From Planctomycetia bacterium (GTDB lineage Bacteria > Planctomycetota > UBA11346), in assembly GCA_005801395.1 (NCBI GenBank), contig SYDV01000368.1:1-15702 (forward strand): a DNA stretch of 15,702 bases. The letters run 5' to 3'. A program made the translations under genes and the position numbers. Numbering within the stretch: the stretch's first letter is position 1; the number at the start of each line of letters is the position of its first letter. Of this stretch, positions 7,407 through 13,426 are shown piece by piece. The notes below the pieces were generated by a model, which was given only the letters and a program-made list of their open reading frames with translations, searched no databases and was not told where the DNA came from.

Positions 7407-8699
7407 ATGGCAAAAGCCGCTTCTAAATCCGCCCGTTCGACTGTAGCTGCTAAGGCTGCAAAATCCGCGAAAGCGCCAAAAGCGAATCGCGTCGTGCTCG
7501 CATATTCTGGCGGACTCGACACCTCTGTGATTGTTCGTTGGTTAGAACAAAAAGGTTACGAAGTCATTTGTTTCTGCGCCAATGTTGGCCAAGTCGAAAA
7601 ATATAACGACTTAGAAAAGAAAGCGCTCAACAGCGGCGCGACCAAATGTTACATCACCGATTTGCAAGAAGAGTTCGTACGTGATTTTGTCTTCCCAGCG
7701 GTGGCATGGAATGCGAAATACGAAGGCCGTTATTTGCTCGGTACCAGTTTAGCTCGTCCAATTATTGCAAAAGCCATGGTTGATATCGCGAAGAAAGAAA
7801 ACGCTGAATATATTGCCCACGGCGCAACCGGCAAAGGTAATGATCAAGTTCGTTTCGAATTAACGGCGTACGCGTTATTACCAGGCGTTAAAGTCATCGC
7901 CCCTTGGCGTGACCCAGAATTTAATACGCAAATCAAAGGTCGCGAAGACGCCATCGAATATGCCAATAAATGGGGCATCCCAATTAAAGCGAGCAAGAAG
8001 GATCCATGGTCATCTGACGACAATTTATTACACATTAGTTTTGAAGCAGGCATGTTAGAAGATCCAGCGGCTCGTCCGTTAGATCGCATGTTCCAACGCA
8101 CCTTGCCATTGGCGCAGGTCAAAGCGAAACGGCAAAAAATCTTCATCGATTTCGTCGAAGGCGTGCCCGTGGCCGTCGACGGCAAAAAGATGAAACCAGC
8201 AGCATTATTAGCGCACTTAAATGAAATCGGCTTTAAACACGGTATCGGTCGCATCGACATGGTGGAAAGTCGCTTTGTCGGCATGAAATCACGCGGCGTG
8301 TACGAAACCCCAGGTGGCACGATCTTAATCGAAGCACATTTAGACATTGAAGCGCTGACCGTGAGTCGCGATTTATTGCACACCAAAAATCAACTCGCCG
8401 TGCGCTTCGCGCAAATGGCTTATTTCGGTTTCTGGTACTGCGAAGAAATGGAAGCGCTCATGGCCTTCCTCAAAATGAGCCAACGCCACGTTACTGGCCG
8501 CGTGTTCATGGAACTCGAACGAGGCAACGTCATCGTCACTGGCCGCGAAAGCAAACATTCGCTCTACGACGCAGCGATTGCGTCGATGGAAGCCGACGGC
8601 GGTGCCTATAACCAAAGCGATGCCACCGGATTTATCCGCCTGCAAGCATTGCCGCTGCGCGTGCATGCCCGCCGCGCTGCACGTTTAGGTCAAGTATAA
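7407..8699 (+). CDS. argG: Argininosuccinate synthase with basic N-terminal tail
   Basis: Joins citrulline and aspartate, using ATP, to give argininosuccinate, the next-to-last step of arginine synthesis, in the cytoplasm. The ATP pyrophosphatase loop A-Y-S-G-G-L-D-T-S lies at residues 32-40. Other family blocks are G-A-T-G-K-G-N-D-Q-V-R-F-E, I-A-P-W-R-D, and E-T-P-G-G-T-I-L-I-E-A-H. The length is 430 residues against about 400 in the short class. The excess is a 28-residue Ala/Lys/Ser tail before the first beta strand. AGGAG eight bases before the ATG at 7407 supports this start, so the tail is probably translated. Leucine is often TTA, as in most of the window. It converges on the fatty acid hydroxylase gene with a 37-base gap. 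argH is not in view. Confidence 0.97.
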   Translation: MAKAASKSARSTVAAKAAKSAKAPKANRVVLAYSGGLDTSVIVRWLEQKGYEVICFCANVGQVEKYNDLEKKALNSGATKCYITDLQEEFVRDFVFPAVAWNAKYEGRYLLGTSLARPIIAKAMVDIAKKENAEYIAHGATGKGNDQVRFELTAYALLPGVKVIAPWRDPEFNTQIKGREDAIEYANKWGIPIKASKKDPWSSDDNLLHISFEAGMLEDPAARPLDRMFQRTLPLAQVKAKRQKIFIDFVEGVPVAVDGKKMKPAALLAHLNEIGFKHGIGRIDMVESRFVGMKSRGVYETPGGTILIEAHLDIEALTVSRDLLHTKNQLAVRFAQMAYFGFWYCEEMEALMAFLKMSQRHVTGRVFMELERGNVIVTGRESKHSLYDAAIASMEADGGAYNQSDATGFIRLQALPLRVHARRAARLGQV

Positions 8700-8736
8700 T
8701 TAATTCGCAGTTTTCGCTTAACTTCTTTGCCTTGCC

Positions 8737-9573
8737 TTAAATCGAAACATCCTCGTTCGTAGTCGTTTTACTCGGAATAAATGGCGCAATCATGCGGCCT
8801 ACGAGCGAGGTTGGAAATTGTTCATCTTGGGGAAAACCTAATCGCACTGGCGTGCTGTCGTCTTTGGGAAAATAGGCCGTGCCGAATATCCAGTCCCAAC
8901 AGGTGAAAACGATAGCGAAATTGCAGCCATGGGCGGGAATTCCATCTTGGCCACGAGGAAATGTGCGGTCGTGATGCCAGAGATGAAAACGTGGTGAGTT
9001 TAGGACGTATTTGAGTGGTCCCCAGCTGACGTTGAGATTGCTGTGATTGTGATGGCCGATGGCAGTGACGATGATGGCGAGAATAAATAAGACGAAATCG
9101 TTGGTGCCGAGCATAATTAATGGCAGCCAAGTGAATGATTTGTAAATAATTATTTCCATCCAATGGAAACGAAAATTGCCGATCCAATCCATGTGCTGAA
9201 TAGAATGGTGCACTTGGTGGAAGCGCCATAAAAGAGGTATGCGGTGTAATAAATTATGAACACCGAATTCGAGAAAATCTTTGGCCACTAATGCGGTAAT
9301 GCCTTGTAACCACAACGGCCAATGAGCGATTAATTGCAACGTTTGCGGGTCTGGAGCGCCGATTGCCGCAGCGGTTTTTAAAGCCGCGGTTGCCCCAGCG
9401 GCAAAGACGAATCCCAGGGCCAATCCGGCAACATGTCCATTGAGGGCTAACCACACCAAGTCTTGGCCAAATTGCGGGCGCAATAAAGGTTGCTGCCGCC
9501 ATGGACGCAGCCGTTCCAACATCAGGAATCCTAGGGATACCATGATCAGCCAAAACCAATAAGTATGAAGCAT
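8737..9573 (-). CDS. Fatty acid hydroxylase / sterol desaturase family protein
   Basis: An integral membrane di-iron oxygenase of 278 residues. The histidine clusters of the family are all visible: H-N-L-L-H (residues 106-110), H-Q-V-H-H (119-123), a further pair around 174-177 (H-H-N-H), and H-L-W-H-H (197-201). Hydrophobic segments near residues 5-20, 40-68, 82-98 and 148-172 would place the histidines at the cytoplasmic face. Such enzymes hydroxylate or desaturate fatty acyl chains, sterols, carotenoids or alkylglycerols; the substrate cannot be told from sequence. The ATG at 9573 is preceded only by a weak AGG. The gene converges on argG and is divergent from the Dabb-protein gene. Confidence 0.88.
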   Translation of the reverse strand: MLHTYWFWLIMVSLGFLMLERLRPWRQQPLLRPQFGQDLVWLALNGHVAGLALGFVFAAGATAALKTAAAIGAPDPQTLQLIAHWPLWLQGITALVAKDFLEFGVHNLLHRIPLLWRFHQVHHSIQHMDWIGNFRFHWMEIIIYKSFTWLPLIMLGTNDFVLFILAIIVTAIGHHNHSNLNVSWGPLKYVLNSPRFHLWHHDRTFPRGQDGIPAHGCNFAIVFTCWDWIFGTAYFPKDDSTPVRLGFPQDEQFPTSLVGRMIAPFIPSKTTTNEDVSI

Positions 9574-9727
9574 AGTTGCCTAGTGTGGAGTGTATTTTTA
9601 TTATTTCAGCAGGTGATTCGAGAAGCCACATCAACAGGCCTATGTATCACCAACCGATCATCTCGTAGTTAAGATCTTTGCAACTGTAGCGACCTAAGAG
9701 ACGTATAAAAAGCACAGGAGATCATTC

Positions 9728-10126
9728 ATGCTTATGCTCATGCGTTTTTGTTTATTAATGACGTTATTTGTTGCGAGCTGCATCACCGCAGAACAAGCGG
9801 CAGCAGGACAAGCGGCAGGGAAAAAAATACACCACATGGTGATGTTTAAATGGAAAGAAGGCACGACAGCGGAACAAGCCGCCGCCATTGCCACGGCGCT
9901 GGTTGGGTTAAAAGAAAAGGTTCCAGGTATTGTGAGTTTGACCTACGGTAAACAGAACAGCACCGAAGGCGTGGCGATAGCCAAAGGATATCACTACGGA
10001 TTATCCGTGGTGTTTGAAAACGCGGCGGCGCGCGATGGTTATTTACCACATCCCGCACATGTTGCAGCAGTGGCCGTGCTGAAGCCGCATTTAGCTGATG
10101 TCGCGGTTTTGGACTACGATTTATGA
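9728..10126 (+). CDS. Exported Dabb (stress-responsive A/B barrel) domain lipoprotein
   Basis: A 132-residue protein. Residues 1-17 are hydrophobic and end in V-A-S-C, a lipobox-like site with Cys18. A spacer rich in Ala, Gln and Gly follows. From about residue 35, H-H-M-V-M-F-K-W-K-E-G begins a Dabb domain, a dimeric ferredoxin-like barrel, which continues with L-K-E-K-V-P-G-I, then the G-Y-H-Y-G-L-S-V-V-F strand and the H-P-A-H-V-A-A-V stretch near the end. The family's function is poorly defined. AGGAG seven bases before the ATG fixes the start. Its stop overlaps the start of the next gene (ATGA at 10123-10126), so the two are translationally coupled. The conserved exported Dabb/esterase pairing here suggests a shared extracytoplasmic role, but this is inference. 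Confidence 0.85.
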   Translation: MLMLMRFCLLMTLFVASCITAEQAAAGQAAGKKIHHMVMFKWKEGTTAEQAAAIATALVGLKEKVPGIVSLTYGKQNSTEGVAIAKGYHYGLSVVFENAAARDGYLPHPAHVAAVAVLKPHLADVAVLDYDL

Positions 10127-11052
10127 GCTGGCGGTTTCTGTTCGTTTTATGTGGTGTAATGACGCTTGGTGCGGCAGAACCGCAACCATTTCCGTTATGG
10201 CCAGGAATTGCGCCAGCGAATGCTGGGGAAGAGTCACAGATCGTGCGAAAGCATGGTAATCGCGACATACAATGGGTGACGAAAGTTCGTTGGCCAACCT
10301 TAACCGTCTATCCTGCCGTAGCAGATAAAGCGACTGGAGCTGCGGTGATTATTTGTCCTGGGGGAGGTTACGGTGGATTAGCTTATGACATGGAAGGTTC
10401 CGAAGTGGCGTTGTGGTTTGCTGCTCGTGGTGTGACGGGTGTGGTGCTGAAATATCGCATGCCGAATGCGGCGGAATCTGTTGGGCAAGTACCGTGGCCA
10501 ATACAGGACGGACAACGTGCGGTGCAAACCCTGCGTGCACGTGCGGCAGAGTGGCGAATTAATCCAGCGCGTATTGGTATTGCTGGATTTTCGGCGGGTG
10601 GTCATTTAGCAGCAACGGTTTCTACTCATGAATTATTAGCAGATACAACCGCGAATGATCCTATTTTGCGCGTGAGTAGTCGGCCAAATTTTTCTGTGTT
10701 AATTTATCCAGTGACGACCTTTGATGTGACCGTTGGTCATTCCGGATCGGCCAAAAATTTATTGGGACCAATGCCTGAAACGGCTTTAATCCATTTATAT
10801 AGTAATGATGAACAAGTTACGGCAAATACGCCGCCAGCATTTCTTGCTCATGCTGCCGACGATGGGGTAAAAATTGCGAATAGTGAACGTTACGCTGCCG
10901 CCCTCAAAAAAGTTGGCGTCGCTTACGAATTTGCTCGTTTTGACAGTGGTGGACATGGCTTTGGTTTAGGAATCAATGGCGGTGATCCCGCAACCTGGCC
11001 AGATCGGTGTCTGTTATTTCTTCAACGACAGGGATTATTAACGCCCGAATAG
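10123..11052 (+). CDS. Exported alpha/beta hydrolase, acetylxylan-esterase-like
   Basis: A 309-residue protein with a signal peptide (residues 1-18, cleavage likely in L-G-A-A-E). The alpha/beta-hydrolase fold shows an oxyanion segment C-P-G-G-G-Y (78-83), the nucleophile elbow G-F-S-A-G-G with Ser157, an acid candidate at Asp246/Asp247 (A-A-D-D-G), and the catalytic His278 in G-G-H-G-F-G. The opening L-W-P-G-I-A-P and the whole pattern match the secreted esterase group often annotated as endo-xylanase B or acetylxylan esterase-like in PVC genomes. Those enzymes remove acetyl or similar esters from plant or algal polysaccharides. It starts at the ATGA overlap with the Dabb gene, so its expression is coupled to it. 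The exact substrate is not known. Confidence 0.87.
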   Translation: MSWRFLFVLCGVMTLGAAEPQPFPLWPGIAPANAGEESQIVRKHGNRDIQWVTKVRWPTLTVYPAVADKATGAAVIICPGGGYGGLAYDMEGSEVALWFAARGVTGVVLKYRMPNAAESVGQVPWPIQDGQRAVQTLRARAAEWRINPARIGIAGFSAGGHLAATVSTHELLADTTANDPILRVSSRPNFSVLIYPVTTFDVTVGHSGSAKNLLGPMPETALIHLYSNDEQVTANTPPAFLAHAADDGVKIANSERYAAALKKVGVAYEFARFDSGGHGFGLGINGGDPATWPDRCLLFLQRQGLLTPE

Positions 11053-11212
11053 CATGTCGTCAGAATAACCGTTCGGCCAAGAAAACAGCTAGGAACCTGA
11101 TCGTTTCGAGCGTATTTCTAGCGATTTTCAAGGTCACTATTTATTTCATTTACGTTATCTCAACGCGGATAAAGTTATGGCGTATGTTGTCCAACTCAGC
11201 GAAGGAAAACTA

Positions 11213-12154
11213 ATGTCGAATCAACGAATTTTACCACGTCGTCAATTATTGAAATGGGCCGGAATTGGCGCAACTGCGCTGACCGTTGGAATGCCATTAG
11301 TGGTCACTCCATTATCTGGTCTGACCGCTGAGGGTGGTTCGCAAACGCACCCTGGGGAGAAGGCAGAATTACTGTATGGCCTGTGTGGTCGCATGACGAA
11401 TGCTCGTATGCTGAAAGACGCTGGCTGCGATTATATTGAAGAAGCAGTTGGTGGATTGTTGATGCCAGAAAAAGGCGACGATGAATTCGCCAAGCGGTTA
11501 CCTGAAATTAGTGCATCATTATTGCCAATCACAAATTGTAACGGTTTCTTACCAGCAACGCTTAAATCAGTGGGGCCGGACTTCAAACTCGAAGCCGTGT
11601 TGGAGTATGCGAATATTGCCTTTCGCCGTGCGCGCATGGTGGGTATTAAAGTTATTACCTATGGCAGCGGTGGATCGCGTAAAATCCCCGACGGATTTAG
11701 CAAAGACGAAGCCAAGAAACAATTCATTGACGTGCTTAAAGGCATGGGGCCATTAGCTGCAGCGCAAGGTCTGAAGGTTTCTATTGAACCGTTGCGCGCA
11801 CAGGAATGTAATTTTTTAAATAATATTCGTGAAGTAGGCGAAGTCATAACCGCAGCGAATCATCCGAATATTGGTATTACGGCGGATTTATATCACATGG
11901 TTTTAGGCGGTGATGTTCCTGATGACTTGGATCGCAATATTCACTTGCTCCATCACTTCCACATTGCCGAAAAAGAAAAGCGCGCGCTCCCTGGCGAAGC
12001 TGGCGATGATTTCCGTGGTTGGTTTGCCGTTTTGGCAAAACACGGATGGAAAGGCCGCATGAGTATCGAAGGTGGTGGCGGTAAGAGCGACCTAGCAGCT
12101 TATACCAAATCCTTCGCGTATTTACGTGCCCAAGCGAAAGAAGCCGGGATTTAA
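11213..12154 (+). CDS. Tat-exported TIM-barrel sugar isomerase/epimerase-like protein
   Basis: A 313-residue protein of the xylose-isomerase-like (AP endonuclease 2) TIM-barrel superfamily, whose members include hydroxypyruvate isomerases and sugar epimerases. The ATG at 11213 is chosen over the one at 11177 because AAGGA lies six bases upstream and because it puts a twin-arginine signal at the N-terminus (P-R-R-Q-L-L-K-W-A-G, Arg9-Arg10, then a hydrophobic stretch to about residue 36). Metal-site candidates are Glu192 (S-I-E-P-L), Asp225 (T-A-D-L-Y-H), His250 (H-H-F-H-I-A-E) and Glu286 (S-I-E-G-G). Tat export implies folding, possibly with the metal bound, before secretion. The substrate is unknown. 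The repeat array at 12161 begins seven bases after the stop codon. Confidence 0.85.
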   Translation: MSNQRILPRRQLLKWAGIGATALTVGMPLVVTPLSGLTAEGGSQTHPGEKAELLYGLCGRMTNARMLKDAGCDYIEEAVGGLLMPEKGDDEFAKRLPEISASLLPITNCNGFLPATLKSVGPDFKLEAVLEYANIAFRRARMVGIKVITYGSGGSRKIPDGFSKDEAKKQFIDVLKGMGPLAAAQGLKVSIEPLRAQECNFLNNIREVGEVITAANHPNIGITADLYHMVLGGDVPDDLDRNIHLLHHFHIAEKEKRALPGEAGDDFRGWFAVLAKHGWKGRMSIEGGGGKSDLAAYTKSFAYLRAQAKEAGI

Positions 12155-12160
12155 AGAAGG

Positions 12161-12192
12161 TCCGGAAGTCCGGAGGTCCGGAAGTCCGGAAG
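12161..12192. repeat. Tandem TCCGGAAG octamers, four copies
   Basis: Four 8-base units run without gaps (12161, 12169, 12177, 12185). The second has GAGG instead of GAAG. Each unit contains the palindrome TCCGGA. The last 19 bases, 12176-12194, are an exact inverted match to 12323-12341 inside the next gene, so the two arrays face each other across 128 bases. Confidence 0.9.
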
Positions 12193-12247
12193 TCTTCTAT
12201 TCGCGGTCAGCCATGCATATTTATTACGCTCATTACGACAGGATCTC

Positions 12248-13426
12248 ATGAACAACGTGTCTACTCATCATACCCGTGACATGCGTGCTCGCAGGACTTC
12301 CGGCAGTATCTGGAAACAGCCGGACTTCCGGACTTCCGGACTCCTCCTGCTCCTCGGTTCTTCAGTTGCCGCTGCCGATCCCGCGCGCGGCCAAACGGTC
12401 TTCACCACCTACTGTTCTGCCTGCCACGGTCCGGAAGGCGCCGGCTTGGTCGGTCCCAACCTCACCGACACGGTGTTCCTGCACGGCAACACCAAGGCCG
12501 ACATCGTGCGCGTGGTGATGAACGGTGTCGGCGATAAAGGCATGCCGGCGTGGGGCGCGATCTTGCCGCCAGCAGACGTCGATGCGGTTGCGGATTTCTC
12601 GCTGGCGATGATCGGGAAGAACCTCAAGAGCCCGTTCGCTCCTGGACAATCGAGCGTGACACCGTTCCCGAAGGGCAGCGTCGCCTTTCCGCTGCTCATG
12701 CGCAGTTTCATGCCGACGGTCGGCATCGATCCGGTGGTGTTCGCCCACCATGATCACGGCCAGACCATCGCGAAATACGGCCGTCAGGGGGAAGGTCAGA
12801 TCAAAGGCGAGCAGAAGCCCATCGACGGATTGCCGTCTGCCATCGCTGTGAGCTTTGGCGATGGCCTGTCCTACTGCTTCGACACCGTCGAGTGCCGCCT
12901 GCTCTACACCTGGAGCGGGCCGTTCCTGGACATGACGGGTTACTGGGGTGCAGGGGCTGGTGGCGGACGCGTGCATGACTACCTGCCCGAGGTCCTTGGC
13001 CCAGTGTGGTGGCGTGCGTCTGGTGCGCAGCCGGTGCAGATTCCTGGGGTGACCGCGGCCAAACCGAACTTCACTGGTTACCTCAAAGTGAAGGGTGTGC
13101 CTGAGCTCCAGTGGCGTGTCGGCGACGTGGCCTTCACGCTCACCATCACTCCCGGCAGCAAGCCCGGCGAAGCGGTGTGCCGCTACACCACTACCGGAGC
13201 AACCAAGGGTTTGGTGTTCGCCGTGCCGACGGAAAGCACCACGCAGATCGCGTCCGACAAAGGCACACGCGCCGATGCGACGCTGACGCTCACCGCGACC
13301 GAGGCCGCGCAATTCACGCTCACCATCTCTCCGGGTGACAAACCCGTGGTCGACGCGCCGAAGCCAAAAGCAAAGGCGAAGGATGACAAGAAGAAGCCCG
13401 CAACAAAACCGGAGGAAAAGGAATGA
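12248..13426 (+). CDS. Exported c-type cytochrome with unrecognised C-terminal domain
   Basis: A 392-residue electron-transfer protein. After a signal sequence (hydrophobic core 31-43, cleavage near A-A-A-D) comes a single cytochrome c domain: haem motif C-S-A-C-H at 56-60 and the probable distal ligand Met99 in K-G-M-P-A-W-G. The middle part (about 145-330) is rich in aromatic residues and His (H-H-D-H at 167-170), with F-D-T-V-E-C and Y-T-W-S-G-P-F segments. It resembles regions found beside cytochrome domains in large PVC dehydrogenases, but I cannot name it. The tail (about 370-392) is Lys/Pro/Glu-rich. AGGA before the ATG at 12248 supports the start; codon 12 (12281) is an alternative. 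Codons 16-32 are made of the TCCGGAAG repeat in reverse orientation. The stop overlaps the next start (ATGA). GC content and codon use differ from the left neighbours. Confidence 0.85.
   Translation: MNNVSTHHTRDMRARRTSGSIWKQPDFRTSGLLLLLGSSVAAADPARGQTVFTTYCSACHGPEGAGLVGPNLTDTVFLHGNTKADIVRVVMNGVGDKGMPAWGAILPPADVDAVADFSLAMIGKNLKSPFAPGQSSVTPFPKGSVAFPLLMRSFMPTVGIDPVVFAHHDHGQTIAKYGRQGEGQIKGEQKPIDGLPSAIAVSFGDGLSYCFDTVECRLLYTWSGPFLDMTGYWGAGAGGGRVHDYLPEVLGPVWWRASGAQPVQIPGVTAAKPNFTGYLKVKGVPELQWRVGDVAFTLTITPGSKPGEAVCRYTTTGATKGLVFAVPTESTTQIASDKGTRADATLTLTATEAAQFTLTISPGDKPVVDAPKPKAKAKDDKKKPATKPEEKE
12294..12341. repeat. Inverted TCCGGAAG array inside the cytochrome gene
   Basis: CTTCCGGA-type units occur at 12298-12303 (partial) and contiguously at 12320-12341. 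The stretch 12323-12341 (GACTTCCGGACTTCCGGAC) is the exact reverse complement of 12176-12194. The array lies inside codons 16-32 and encodes the residues just before the hydrophobic core of the signal peptide (P-D-F-R-T-S-G). Confidence 0.85.

Noticed and set aside
7844..8386. Antisense open frame of 180 codons opposite argG
   Set aside because: It lies wholly within the well-supported argG gene, its composition is unnatural and it has no ribosome binding site.
9678..9709. TTGCAA and TATAAA before the Dabb-protein gene as a promoter
   Set aside because: The spacer is 20 bases and the start site would fall in the ribosome binding site.
11007..11213. Small forward ORF after the esterase gene
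   Set aside because: It mostly overlaps the end of the esterase in another frame and runs through the leader of the isomerase-like gene; there is no RBS or motif.
12161..12341. CRISPR array or iteron origin as explanation for the TCCGGAAG repeats
   Set aside because: The units are 8 bases without spacers, occur in opposite orientations and lie partly in a coding region, with no cas or replication-initiator gene nearby.
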